This document shows, in pieces, positions 8,436 through 16,877 of a stretch of 64,000 bases of DNA (position 1 is its first letter; each line of letters opens with the position of its first letter). Origin of the DNA: Ureibacillus terrenus (GTDB lineage: Bacteria; Bacillota; Bacilli; Bacillales_A; Planococcaceae); NCBI RefSeq assembly GCF_006569205.1, contig NZ_VIGD01000002.1:124001-188000 (forward strand). Reading direction: 5' to 3'. The position numbers and the translations under genes were made by a program. The notes under the pieces were generated by a model. It was given only the letters and a program-made list of their open reading frames with translations, did not search any database and was not told the origin of the DNA.

Positions 8436-8503
8436 TATCTTGAATTCAAAATAAATGGATTCGAAATTTTTGTTCATATATATCTCGAATTCGTAATAAA
8501 ATA
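8435..8503 (+). promoter_or_regulatory. Two MhqR/MarR-like operator boxes
   Basis: Directly after the -10 there are two related inverted repeats: TATCTTGAATTCAAAATA (starting about 8435) and TATCTCGAATTCGTAATA (starting about 8481). Both resemble the B. subtilis MhqR box, tATCTcgAAtTCgAgATa. A repressor bound here would block transcription of the YceI gene. Confidence 0.6.
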
Positions 8504-8521
8504 ATATGGGAGGTATAAGAA

Positions 8522-9052
8522 ATGGCAAAATGGGTTATTGACAAAGCACACTCGGAAATCGGCTTTGAAGTGAGACACATGATGGTATCGAAAGTGAGAG
8601 GGCGCTTCAACTCTTATGAGGCGGAAATTGAAGCGGACGATTTGACAAATCCTACAAATGCAAGCATCAGCTTCACTTTTGATGTGGCAAGCATCGATAC
8701 AAAATTGGAAGACCGCGATAACCACTTAAAATCCGCGGATTTCTTTGATGTGGAAAAATATCCGACAATCACGTTCAAATCCACAAACATCCAGAAGAAA
8801 GACGACAATGTATTTGAAGTGACAGGGGATTTGACAATTAAAGACGTGACAAAACCGGTGACATTTGAAGTGGAATTCAACGGCAAAGGCAAAAACCCTT
8901 GGGGAGTCGAAGTTTACGGTTTCGAAGCCCATGCAAAAATCAACCGCGAAGACTTCGGCCTTACATGGAACGCCGCCCTTGAAACAGGCGGTGTGCTGGT
9001 AGGCAAAGAAGTAAAAATTATTGCCGAATTGGAAGTGAACCCTGGAAATTAA
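8522..9052 (+). CDS. YceI-family lipid-binding protein
   Basis: A 176-residue YceI-like protein, a lipocalin-style beta-barrel that binds polyprenoid or quinone-like lipids. Typical segments are WVIDKAHSEIGFEVRHMMVSKV at the start, then DVASIDTKLEDRDNHLKSADFF, KYPTITFKSTN and INREDFGLTWNAALETGG. No signal peptide is present, so it is cytoplasmic here, unlike the E. coli protein. The ribosome site is GGGAGGTATAAGAA. It is controlled by a strong promoter with MhqR-like boxes, which suggests induction by quinones or other electrophiles. Confidence 0.9.
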   Translation: MAKWVIDKAHSEIGFEVRHMMVSKVRGRFNSYEAEIEADDLTNPTNASISFTFDVASIDTKLEDRDNHLKSADFFDVEKYPTITFKSTNIQKKDDNVFEVTGDLTIKDVTKPVTFEVEFNGKGKNPWGVEVYGFEAHAKINREDFGLTWNAALETGGVLVGKEVKIIAELEVNPGN

Positions 9053-9065
9053 TCAATATCGGAAG

Positions 9066-9099
9066 AGCGGATGCGCTTTGGCATCCGCTTTATTTTTAT
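9066..9099 (+). terminator. Rho-independent terminator
   Basis: AGCGGATGC pairs with GCATCCGCT across a GCTTTG loop, followed by a T-rich tail. Confidence 0.8.
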
Positions 9100-9266
9100 G
9101 CGGACAGAAAGAGCGGTTGAACGGATAAGAATTTTGTTTGTCGGGCATGATGGACATCTGCGGAGAAAGGGTGCGGTACCAGGATGGCAGCGTCGTCCTT
9201 CTAAATATTTACTCTATTTACAAAAATGCATATTATATTATAAAAAGAGGGAAATAGGTGATTGCA

Positions 9267-9494
9267 ATGAAGAAGGTGCTTTTGAAAAGTTCTGCCCGAT
9301 TGGCACCTTTTGTGGCGGCGATGGTGTTTGCGGCCATAGCCCTTGGCATATTCGCGGTGTTTGTTGAAAGATATTTCAATTCCAAAGAAATCGATTTTCT
9401 GATAGAAGGCGCGGATAAAAGAAATTTAAGTTATGAATTGATTATCCATAATCCGTTTACCAACGACTATAGTTTCCGGATTTTAGAAGATTGA
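9267..9494 (+). CDS. Small single-TM protein
   Basis: 75 residues from the ATG at 9267 (AGGTGATTGCA upstream). A positively charged start (MKKVLLKSSAR) leads into one membrane helix (APFVAAMVFAAIALGIFAVFV). A short outside or cytosolic tail ends FTNDYSFRILED. It could be a membrane-anchored or uncleaved signal protein. No family is recognised. Confidence 0.6.
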   Translation: MKKVLLKSSARLAPFVAAMVFAAIALGIFAVFVERYFNSKEIDFLIEGADKRNLSYELIIHNPFTNDYSFRILED

Positions 9495-9507
9495 TCCGAA
9501 TAAAAAA

Positions 9508-9540
9508 ACACCCGATCGTTTTTGAACGGGTGTTTTTTAT
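9508..9540. terminator. Bidirectional terminator
   Basis: ACACCCG (9508-9514) pairs with CGGGTGT (9527-9533), flanked by A and T runs, between convergent genes. Confidence 0.8.
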
Positions 9541-9542
9541 TT

Positions 9543-10937
9543 TCATTCCTTATTTAAGGCGCTGTGCTTCCTTCCATACACGAAATACACGACCAATCCG
9601 GCAATCATCCAAATCAGGCACGTCAACATCGTGAACTTGGACAATTGGGTAATCATGAATATGCAAAGGATAAATGAAAGGATGGGCACAATCGGGAAGA
9701 GGGGCACTTTGAACCCTTCTTTCAGCCCTTCGATTTTCATTTTTCTTGCGACAATGACGCCGATGGATACGGCGGCAAAGGCGATCAATGTCCCGATATT
9801 GACAAGCTCCGCCAATTTGTCAATCGGAATGAATCCGGCAAATAAGGAAACGAACAAAGCGTAAATCCATGTGTTTTTCAACGGGATTTTCCGGCGGGGA
9901 TGAATTTCGGACAAAATTTTCGGAAGCATGCCATCCCGCGCAAAGGAGTACACCAAACGGGTGCCCCCGTACATCATGACGAAAATCACCGTCATCATGC
10001 TGATGACCGCTCCGAGGGAAATCACGCCAAATACCCAATCCTGGTTGACCATTTCCATCGCATAGGCGACCGGGTTCCCCACGTTCAGCTCCGTATATGG
10101 CACAATGCCCGTCAGCACGAGGGAAACGGCCACATATAAAATTGTACAGATTACGAGCGTCCCGATGATTCCGATCGGCATGTTTTTCTGCGGATTTTTC
10201 ACTTCTTCCGCAGCGGAAGACACGCTGTCAAATCCCAGGTAGGCGAAGATGACGAGCGCAGCGCCGGTCAGGATCCCTTTAAACCCGAATGGGGCAAAAG
10301 GCTGCCAGTTTTCAGGCTTCACATAAAAGACCCCGACGGCAAGGAAGAGCAGGATGATGCCGATTTTGATGAACACCATGGCCTTGTTCAGCCGGTTGGA
10401 TTCTTTGATTCCCATTGATAACACAGCCGCCAAAAGGACAATGATGAAGATGGCCGGCAAATTGATGAAAGTTCCGTCGGCCGGGCTGAATGATCCCGAC
10501 AAAGCCTTTGGCAGATGGATGCCAAAACCTTCGATGAGGGATTGGAAATAGGCGGACCAGCCCGTTGCCACCGCTGCCACGGCCAGGCCGTATTCCAGCA
10601 GAAGGCTCCATCCGACCATCCAGGCGATCATTTCGCCGAACAGCACATATGAATAGGTATAAGCGCTTCCCGCCACCGGAATGGAAGACGACAGCTCGGA
10701 ATAACAGAGGGCGGAAAAGGCGCAGACAATCGCCGCAAAAATGAACGAGAATACAATGGCAGGCCCCGCATGCAGGGCGGCCACCGTCCCCGGCAGGATG
10801 AAGATGCCTGTTCCGACCACAGCCCCGACGCCGAGGGCAATCAAATCAAACGCATTCATCGATTTATTAAATTGTGTGGTGCCTTGGTGATTCAGCAGTT
10901 GAGTCAACGATAATTTCCGTAACAATTGTTTTTTCAT
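9543..10937 (-). CDS. APC-superfamily amino-acid permease (cationic amino-acid transporter type)
   Basis: About 464 residues with 12 or more membrane helices. The N-terminal cytoplasmic leader is followed by the APC signature FDLIALGVGAVVGTGIFILPG. FAYLGFDSVSSAAEEVKNPQKNMP at mid-length is the CAT/YfnA-family loop. The product imports amino acids by proton symport or exchange; the substrate is not determinable. Start ATG 10937 (AGGATTGGATGGTT upstream) is preferred over ATG 10943. It is monocistronic, convergent with the small TM gene. Confidence 0.87.
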   Translation of the reverse strand: MKKQLLRKLSLTQLLNHQGTTQFNKSMNAFDLIALGVGAVVGTGIFILPGTVAALHAGPAIVFSFIFAAIVCAFSALCYSELSSSIPVAGSAYTYSYVLFGEMIAWMVGWSLLLEYGLAVAAVATGWSAYFQSLIEGFGIHLPKALSGSFSPADGTFINLPAIFIIVLLAAVLSMGIKESNRLNKAMVFIKIGIILLFLAVGVFYVKPENWQPFAPFGFKGILTGAALVIFAYLGFDSVSSAAEEVKNPQKNMPIGIIGTLVICTILYVAVSLVLTGIVPYTELNVGNPVAYAMEMVNQDWVFGVISLGAVISMMTVIFVMMYGGTRLVYSFARDGMLPKILSEIHPRRKIPLKNTWIYALFVSLFAGFIPIDKLAELVNIGTLIAFAAVSIGVIVARKMKIEGLKEGFKVPLFPIVPILSFILCIFMITQLSKFTMLTCLIWMIAGLVVYFVYGRKHSALNKE

Positions 10938-10943
10938 AACCAT

Positions 10944-11270
10944 CCAATCCTATATTAAAATAATAAAATTTTGATATTTCGAAAAATCGTAAAAGCGACT
11001 TAAGTATAACACTTTTTCGCGTTGAAGTGTTGAAGAATCGAAAAGTAATAATTTTGTTTTTATTAATAAATTTCTGATAATTTAGTTAACTTTATATTAT
11101 TTTGATATAACGTTTTGGCTTGCGCTAACTCTTTCTTTAAGTTGCGCAACTTCCCGGAACTTAAACGCGGCAAACGGAACGCTTTTGGACATGGCTTCGA
11201 AGATGGATTCATAAAAAGGATGGAATGCTATAGAAGAATATGATTTGAAGGGAAAAAGGTGGATTTTTCC
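10944..11270. other. AT-rich intergenic region
   Basis: Holds the upstream region of the permease gene. A pyrimidine-rich inverted repeat (GAAGTTGCGCAACTTC-like, around 11138-11155) is visible. No convincing gene was found. Confidence 0.4.
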
Positions 11271-11408
11271 ATGAATCTGCCGGCGTGGATTAGCATTGTT
11301 CTTCCATTTATAGGGTATACATCCAAATGGACCGCATTTTCCATTGCCGGCAGCACGGCGTTTTTGATGGGAACATCCGGAAAGGATGGAAAACAAAAAA
11401 GCCATTGA
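11271..11408 (+). CDS. Possible 45-aa membrane micro-protein
   Basis: An ATG at 11271 is preceded by AAAAAGGTGGATTTTTCC. The product starts MNLPAWISIVLPFIGYTSKW, contains one or two short hydrophobic stretches and ends GKDGKQKSH. It overlaps the terminator of the convergent methyltransferase gene, which weakens the case. Unknown function. Confidence 0.35.
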   Translation: MNLPAWISIVLPFIGYTSKWTAFSIAGSTAFLMGTSGKDGKQKSH

Positions 11409-11418
11409 AAATCATGGC
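11391..11418 (-). terminator. Terminator of the methyltransferase gene
   Basis: On the minus strand GCCAT pairs with ATGGC (11418-11401), followed by CTTTTTTGTTTT. Confidence 0.55.
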
Positions 11419-12024
11419 CTAAGATAAGCGGTAAATGATAAAGCGCTCGTTCCACACTTTTTCATGCATGGAGGGGATGGGAATTTCAATGGTTTTCGCA
11501 AAAGGGGTATAGTGGTTCAAATAATCCAGATAATCGATGGAAGGATAATATAAAATCACATCCACCGGCCGTTTCGCTTCCTCCGTCGAGCGCATGATCC
11601 GATGGAGCGCTTTCGTGAAAACCGGCAACGAAAAAGGATTGAAAAAATAAAATTTGTTTTCTTCAGGGCGGATGGGATAATCTTCTGCGAAACAATGGAG
11701 AAATTGGATTTTTTCTTCCTTCTTCCGGAATTTTTTGCAATATCGTTCCCGGTTTTTGAGGGCTTCCCTGATGAATTGTTCGTTCATGTCAATGCCAATG
11801 ACGGAAGCTCCGGTTTTGTCATGCAGAAAAATGCCGACGCGCCCCAAACCGTACCCGAAATCGACGATGGCGTCTTTCTCATTGATGGGATAATATTTGA
11901 GCAATTCCTCCAGCGCAGCATAAGGGGTCGGTTCGTAGCGGTTGTAATGGGAAGAGTGATGGATGCCTTCCTTGATTCCGCATGTTTGAATATGGAGATG
12001 TCGGTCGTATGCTATTTCGTTCAT
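11419..12024 (-). CDS. Class I SAM-dependent methyltransferase
   Basis: A 201-residue protein with a Rossmann-type AdoMet fold. Motif I is IVDFGYGLGRVGIF, followed by VIGIDMNEQFIREA with the acidic ribose-binding residue. YFFNPFSLPVF replaces the motif IV NPPY-like segment. The asparagine-proline pair could point to N-methylation of an amide or base, but the substrate is unknown. It is divergent from the DUF1450 gene and has its own terminator. Confidence 0.75.
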   Translation of the reverse strand: MNEIAYDRHLHIQTCGIKEGIHHSSHYNRYEPTPYAALEELLKYYPINEKDAIVDFGYGLGRVGIFLHDKTGASVIGIDMNEQFIREALKNRERYCKKFRKKEEKIQFLHCFAEDYPIRPEENKFYFFNPFSLPVFTKALHRIMRSTEEAKRPVDVILYYPSIDYLDYLNHYTPFAKTIEIPIPSMHEKVWNERFIIYRLS

Positions 12025-12142
12025 GACGATTGCCCCGATCTTTCTATATTGAACCGGATTTTCCGGATTGAATATTGGTTGAACGTTTACGAAGATAGTA
12101 TAATTGATTCGACGATCGTTTTACATAGTGAGGAGAGCGCAT

Positions 12143-12415
12143 ATGTTCAAAAAACTATTCGGAAAGAAGAGCGGGCCATTAAAAAACCGGGTGGTATTTT
12201 GCGTATCGAATCCGGCGTTTGCCGATCCAGAAGTGTACGATGTCCTGGAACAGCGGGAAGATGTCACGGTGGAAGAAACGGGGTGCAACTCCTATTGCGA
12301 AATTTGCGAGCGCCACTATTATGCCCTTGTCAATGGGGAACCGGTTGCGGCAGACAGCGCCAAAGAACTGCTTGAAAAAATAGAAGAAGAATTGGAATTG
12401 AATCCGATCGAATAA
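12143..12415 (+). CDS. DUF1450 (YuzB-like) cysteine protein
   Basis: 90 residues from the ATG at 12143 (GAGGAGAGCGCAT upstream). After a basic start (MFKKLFGKKSG) comes the DUF1450 core: VVFCVSNPAF, then ETGCNSYCEICERHYYALVNGEPV. The four conserved cysteines resemble a thioredoxin-like 2Fe-2S protein. B. subtilis YuzB is about 78 residues, so this copy has a short N-terminal extension. A terminator follows. Confidence 0.8.
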   Translation: MFKKLFGKKSGPLKNRVVFCVSNPAFADPEVYDVLEQREDVTVEETGCNSYCEICERHYYALVNGEPVAADSAKELLEKIEEELELNPIE

Positions 12416-12461
12416 GGCGGGAAAATCGGCGGTTGGAAAACTGTCGCCTTTCGAACAGGAG

Positions 12462-12484
12462 CAGCCGTTTTGGCTGTTTTTTTT
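12462..12484 (+). terminator. Rho-independent terminator
   Basis: CAGCC-GTTTT-GGCTG followed by eight T. Confidence 0.85.
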
Positions 12485-12580
12485 ATGATTTCAATTGCCG
12501 GAATCCCCTTGCAAGTAACAGTTTCTTCCCTTATGCATATATCAAAGAATAAACGATTCTATGCCAGCGGAGGGGAAAGA

Positions 12581-12730
12581 ATGGCCTATATTCCCTTAAG
12601 TTATGGATTTGAGCAGCTGTTTGGGGATGCATTATATTTTTTGGGCATTTTTATCATCGTCGCAACCATTGTTTGCATCATTTCAGGGTTCATCTGCAGT
12701 TTCTTTTACGATGCCGGCGTTTACGTTTAA
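12581..12730 (+). CDS. 49-aa single-TM membrane protein
   Basis: An ATG at 12581 with GCGGAGGGGAAAGA upstream. The product reads MAYIPLSYGFEQLFGDALYF, then a strongly hydrophobic helix (LGIFIIVATIVCIISGFICSFF) and a short tail. The strong ribosome site and a terminator overlapping the stop support a real gene of unknown function. Confidence 0.6.
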   Translation: MAYIPLSYGFEQLFGDALYFLGIFIIVATIVCIISGFICSFFYDAGVYV

Positions 12731-12753
12731 GGGAGGGCCTTAAACGTTTTTTT
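12724..12753 (+). terminator. Rho-independent terminator
   Basis: CGTTTAAGG pairs with CCTTAAACG across GAGGG, followed by TTTTTTT. The left arm includes the stop codon of the 49-aa gene. Confidence 0.85.
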
Positions 12754-12892
12754 ATTTCAAATAAATATGGCCGCCTCCCATGAAAACCAAAACCCGGGGG
12801 AATGTTTTTTGGAACGGCGCGACAACGCCGGAACGTATAAAACGCATAATCGGCTGGAGCATGGAGAGAAGGATGGAAAACGCGCGAAACAC
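12752..12892 (-). CDS. Possible 46-aa amphipathic peptide or gene remnant
   Basis: A minus-strand ORF starts at GTG 12892, directly after GAAGGA, and reads MFRAFSILLSMLQPIMRF and onward to VFMGGGHIYLK. Upstream on the same strand, GAAAAGGAGGTTT stands before an ATG, but that frame closes after seven codons. The short ORF may therefore be the tail of a frameshifted small gene. Evidence is thin. Confidence 0.25.
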   Translation of the reverse strand: MFRAFSILLSMLQPIMRFIRSGVVAPFQKTFPRVLVFMGGGHIYLK

Positions 12893-13250
12893 TCCTTCGG
12901 GGAACAATTTCTCCTACTTTCCGCACATCAAGCCTGCATCTTTATTCCCATAAACCTCCTTTTCTGCTGTCCGCCAAGGCGAAAACCTTGCGGAACAGCT
13001 TTTTTATCCCGGAAATAAATTTTCCGATTCAGGGTTGAAATTTATATTAGAAGTCCTACCAAAACACTTGTCTAAACAAATTCTTCCGCTTATACTTTAA
13101 AAAAACAGGAAAAATGGTTTAAAACGAAAGGAATTATTGCAATTTTATCAAAAAATATATTCATATGATTTTCCTGTTATAGTATTTTAGTTATAAAATG
13201 GGAATATTGTATATACATTTTTTATTTTTATAAAGGAGTATATACCATTT
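12893..13250. other. Intergenic region upstream of the c-di-GMP protein
   Basis: Contains a plus-strand terminator at 12966-13006 and then AT-rich promoter-like sequence. No gene was recognised on the plus strand that the terminator could serve. Confidence 0.4.
12966..13006 (+). terminator. Orphan plus-strand terminator
   Basis: A long stem (GCTGTCCGCCAAGG against CCTTGCGGAACAGC, one mismatch) is followed by seven T. There is no clear plus-strand gene between 12753 and here. Confidence 0.7.
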
Positions 13251-15386
13251 ATGGACAAAAAAACAAAAAACCACGATCAACCGGAGGATATTCAACAATT
13301 GCTTTATGAGATAAAAGAGCTGCAAGAGCTGAAATATGCATTAGATCAAACCTCCATAGTCGCCATTACGGATGCGCGTGGGAGAATCACATATGTCAAT
13401 GATTTGTTTTGCGAAATATCCCAATATTCAAGGGAAGAATTGATCGGTAAAACCCACCGTGTCGTGAATTCCGGTTACCACCCAAAGGAATACTTTAAGC
13501 AAATGTGGAGGGAAATTGGAAGCGGCAATATATGGAAGGGAGAAATCAAAAACAAAAAGAAGGATGGGACTTATTATTGGGTTCTCTCCACTATCATCCC
13601 TTTTCTGGATGAAAAGGGAAAACCGTATAAGTATTTGTCCATCCGCACGGATATCACCAAAGAAAAGGAATTGGAAGAGGAACTGAAACAAAGCTATAAA
13701 AAATATGAATTGATTGCCGAGCACTCCGACAATTTTGTCGCGCTGATCGATGAAGGCGGAAAGTTTTACTACATTTCCCCGACATTCAATATACTGCTGC
13801 ACTATGATTTGAAGGAATTGGAGCGGCAAAATTTGTTCGATCTTATACATATGGAAGATGTGGACCTGTTAAAAATGGAGATTCAATTTTTATTGCATCA
13901 ACAAAAAAATGCGGGCACGGGCTATTTCCGCAAGTTGGAGTTCCGGGTGCTCCACGGCGACGGCCGATATATTGATATGGAAGCGGACATGAAAATCGTC
14001 CATGATGATGAAAATCCGTCAAAAGATTTCATCCTCATTGCCATGAGCGACATCAGCGCTTTGAAGGAAGCGGAACAAAATCTGTACCATTTATCATACC
14101 ACGACAGTTTGACGAATTTCCCGAACCGCTCCCATTTTATGAAAGAGTTCCGTTCCCATGTGATGGATATTCAATTGACAAAAGAAAAATTTTCAATTCT
14201 GTCCATCGACTTGGACAACTTCAAATTGGTGAACGAGCAGCTCGGGCATGATACGGGGGATTTGGTGATTGTAAAAGCTGCCGAAAACATTCGTGAAGTA
14301 ATCCGGAATCAGGATTTTGTGGCCCGGATGGGCGGCGATGAATTCATTGTTCTGTTGAAGGATATCGATGAAGAACAAACCAAGCAAGTCGCGAATCGGC
14401 TGATTCAGGCCTTCCAAAAACCGATGAACTTGAATGGAAGGGAGTATTCACAGACTTGCAGCATCGGCATTGCGTTGTATCCGGGGCATGGAAAAACTCC
14501 GGAAGAGCTCATCAAAAATGCGGATTCGGCTTTGTCGCAAGTGAAACAAAAAGGCAAAAATCACTATGCGATTTACAATAAGGAATTGGAAAGCGTTTCT
14601 TTGGAGCGGCGAATCATCGAAAACGCCATGCGGAAAGGGCTGAAGAACCAGCAGTTCTTTTTGGAATACCAGCCGAAATTAAATATCCAAAATAACCGGA
14701 TTGTTGGAGTGGAGGCTTTGGTCCGTTGGAATCATCCGGATTTGGGGGCGATTTCGCCGGGTAAATTCATTTCTCTTGCCGAGGAAACGGGATTGATTGT
14801 CCCGCTGGGTGAGTGGATTTTAAGAGAGAGTTGCCGGCAAGCGAAAGAATGGCAAGAAAAGGGTTTTGGAGAATTGATTGTGGCTGTCAACGTCTCGGTG
14901 CGTCAATTGCAAGATCCGAATTTTGTCGGGCAGGTCGAACAAATCTTGAAGGAAACGGGATTTGATCCCCATCTGCTTGAATTGGAAGTGACCGAAAGCA
15001 TTTTTGCGGATATGAACAGCATGATACCGGTTTTGAAACGGCTCCGCAATCTCGGAATACATATCTCGATTGATGATTTTGGAACAGGATACAGTTCTTT
15101 AAGTTACATAAAACACCTTCCGATTGATACGGTGAAGGTGGATGCTTTATTCGTGAAAGATATACATAAAAACGAGGAAAGCAAAGCAATCGTCAGAGCC
15201 ATCATCAGCCTTGCGAAGACAATTGGGTTGAAAGTGATAGCGGAAGGCATTGAAATCGAGGAACATGTGAACACGCTAAGAAACGATGGCTGCATATTCG
15301 GACAGGGATATTATTACAGCCGTCCGTTGAAAAAAGAAGATTTTGAGGATTTTGTCCGGACAAACGGTTTCCATATACATAATTGA
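13251..15386 (+). CDS. PAS-PAS-GGDEF-EAL c-di-GMP turnover protein
   Basis: A 711-residue soluble signalling protein. Two PAS sensor domains (about 25-140 and 150-270) precede a GGDEF domain (about 280-440) and an EAL domain (about 455-700). GGDEF is intact ([12 protein letters not shown]), and an RxxD inhibitory site (RNQD) lies five residues before it. EAL is also intact: [42 protein letters not shown] and QGYYYSRP keep the catalytic residues. Both making and breaking of c-di-GMP are therefore possible, probably with one activity dominant under PAS control. No membrane segments are visible. It is monocistronic with a terminator. Confidence 0.93.
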   Translation: MDKKTKNHDQPEDIQQLLYEIKELQELKYALDQTSIVAITDARGRITYVNDLFCEISQYSREELIGKTHRVVNSGYHPKEYFKQMWREIGSGNIWKGEIKNKKKDGTYYWVLSTIIPFLDEKGKPYKYLSIRTDITKEKELEEELKQSYKKYELIAEHSDNFVALIDEGGKFYYISPTFNILLHYDLKELERQNLFDLIHMEDVDLLKMEIQFLLHQQKNAGTGYFRKLEFRVLHGDGRYIDMEADMKIVHDDENPSKDFILIAMSDISALKEAEQNLYHLSYHDSLTNFPNRSHFMKEFRSHVMDIQLTKEKFSILSIDLDNFKLVNEQLGHDTGDLVIVKAAENIREVIRNQDFVARMGGDEFIVLLKDIDEEQTKQVANRLIQAFQKPMNLNGREYSQTCSIGIALYPGHGKTPEELIKNADSALSQVKQKGKNHYAIYNKELESVSLERRIIENAMRKGLKNQQFFLEYQPKLNIQNNRIVGVEALVRWNHPDLGAISPGKFISLAEETGLIVPLGEWILRESCRQAKEWQEKGFGELIVAVNVSVRQLQDPNFVGQVEQILKETGFDPHLLELEVTESIFADMNSMIPVLKRLRNLGIHISIDDFGTGYSSLSYIKHLPIDTVKVDALFVKDIHKNEESKAIVRAIISLAKTIGLKVIAEGIEIEEHVNTLRNDGCIFGQGYYYSRPLKKEDFEDFVRTNGFHIHN

Positions 15387-15417
15387 TCATGATTCATACA
15401 TAACAAAACATCCAACG

Positions 15418-15446
15418 CTCCTGCAGATTGCTGCAGGAGTTTTTAT
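15418..15446 (+). terminator. Rho-independent terminator
   Basis: CTCCTGCAG pairs with CTGCAGGAG across ATTG, followed by TTTTTATT. Confidence 0.85.
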
Positions 15447-15620
15447 TAATATTTATATAACGATAATATTTTTTGAAGGTTCAGTTTTTCAAGTTTTGAC
15501 ATCATCAATATCATGGGGAGTCAAAGCAGGGGAATCCCCTGATAATTACTATTTTCGAAAAACAGTTCATCAAACAGCAATAATAAATAAAAATTAGTTG
15601 GATTTCATCGAAATATTCTT

Positions 15621-15649
15621 TTAACAATTAAGGATAAAAGTATTATACT
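15621..15649 (+). promoter_or_regulatory. Promoter of ilvE
   Basis: TTAACA (15621-15626), 17-bp spacer, TATACT (15644-15649). The rest of the 15447-15705 gap is AT-rich with a small AGGGGAATCCCCT palindrome near 15530 and no gene. Confidence 0.6.
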
Positions 15650-15666
15650 ATTTTAATAACAGAAAT

Positions 15667-15681
15667 ATTATTCTGAATATT
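15667..15681 (+). promoter_or_regulatory. CodY-like box
   Basis: ATTATTCTGAATATT differs at three positions from the CodY consensus AATTTTCWGAAAATT and lies between the -10 and the ilvE start, where bound CodY would repress. Confidence 0.5.
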
Positions 15682-15705
15682 CGACAAAATACTGGAGGCT
15701 TTATT

Positions 15706-16770
15706 ATGACAGAAATCACTATAGAATTAACTGACTGTCCAAAAGAAAAGCCAGCTGCGGATGAACTTGGCTTTGGACACTATTTTACGGATCACATGTT
15801 TATCATGGATTACACGGAAGGAAAGGGCTGGCATGATCCACGCATCGTTCCTTACCAAAAAATTTGTCTTGAGCCATCCTCAATGGTGTTCCACTATGGA
15901 CAAACGGTTTTCGAAGGGTTGAAAGCATACCGGACACCGGACGGGGAAATCCAATTGTTCCGCCCGGATGCCAACTTCAGACGGTTGAACCATTCCAACG
16001 AACGGATGGTCATCCCGCCAATTGATGAAGAATTTGCGTTGGAAGCGTTGAAAAAATTGGTGGATATCGACCGGGATTGGGTACCGGATGCGCCGGGCAC
16101 ATCTTTATATATCCGTCCATTCATCATTGCAACGGAACCATTTCTGGGTGTACATCCTTCAAAAAACTATTTGTTCATGATCATCATGTCTCCTAGTGGA
16201 TCTTACTATAAAGAAGGCATCAATCCGGTAAAAATCCTGGTGGAAGAAAAATATGTGCGCGCCGTTGTGGGCGGTACCGGGGAAGCGAAAACCGGGGGCA
16301 ACTATGCAAGTTCATTGATTGGACAACTCAATGCGGAAAAAGAAGGCTACGCCCAAACATTATGGTTGGACGGCATCGAAAAACGCTATATCGAAGAAGT
16401 CGGAAGCATGAACATCTTCTTCAAAATCAATGGTACGGTCATTACACCGGCATTGACAGGAAGCATCCTGCCTGGTATTACCCGGGATTCCATGATCAAA
16501 TTGTTGAAATCCAAAAATATTCCGGTGGAAGAGCGCCGCATCACCATTGACGAAGTCATCGAAGCTGCCGAAAACGGAACACTCGAGGAAGTATTCGGAA
16601 CTGGTACGGCAGCGGTTATTTCTCCGGTAGGGGAATTAAAATATTTGGACAAACGGATTGTGGTCAACGACGGAAAAATCGGAGAAGTATCCCAAATGCT
16701 ATATGATACATTGACAGGCATCCAGTACGGAAAAATTGAAGATCCATTTGGATGGACTGTGCGCATCTAA
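15706..16770 (+). CDS. ilvE: Branched-chain amino-acid aminotransferase
   Basis: A fold-type IV PLP enzyme of 354 residues that interconverts valine, leucine and isoleucine with their 2-oxoacids. Typical features are MVFHYGQTVFEGLKAYR near residue 60, SLYIRPFIIATEPFLGV, the PLP-lysine segment EAKTGGNYASS near residue 200, and GTGTAAVISPVGEL near the C-terminus. Length and motifs fit the IlvE_II branch found in Firmicutes. The ATG has ACTGGAGGCTTTATT in front. A promoter with a CodY-like box lies upstream, which fits nutritional control by branched-chain amino acids. A terminator follows. Confidence 0.93.
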   Translation: MTEITIELTDCPKEKPAADELGFGHYFTDHMFIMDYTEGKGWHDPRIVPYQKICLEPSSMVFHYGQTVFEGLKAYRTPDGEIQLFRPDANFRRLNHSNERMVIPPIDEEFALEALKKLVDIDRDWVPDAPGTSLYIRPFIIATEPFLGVHPSKNYLFMIIMSPSGSYYKEGINPVKILVEEKYVRAVVGGTGEAKTGGNYASSLIGQLNAEKEGYAQTLWLDGIEKRYIEEVGSMNIFFKINGTVITPALTGSILPGITRDSMIKLLKSKNIPVEERRITIDEVIEAAENGTLEEVFGTGTAAVISPVGELKYLDKRIVVNDGKIGEVSQMLYDTLTGIQYGKIEDPFGWTVRI

Positions 16771-16789
16771 CCATAATTTGGAACACTGG

Positions 16790-16825
16790 ACCCGCACCTC
16801 GGCATTACGGGGTGCGGGCTTTTTG
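16790..16825 (+). terminator. Rho-independent terminator
   Basis: CCCGCACC pairs with GGTGCGGG, followed by CTTTTT. Confidence 0.8.
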
Positions 16826-16877
16826 GTTCCGGAGCTGAATGGCAACATTCGGAGGAGTGTGGAAAGGAGAGCGGCGG

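Noticed and set aside
12767..13018. Plus-strand 83-aa protein ahead of the orphan terminator
   Set aside because: No ribosome site, its frame runs through the terminator stem, and its composition is unlike neighbouring genes.
15343..15597. 84-aa frame after the c-di-GMP gene
   Set aside because: Overlaps the end of that gene and crosses its terminator.
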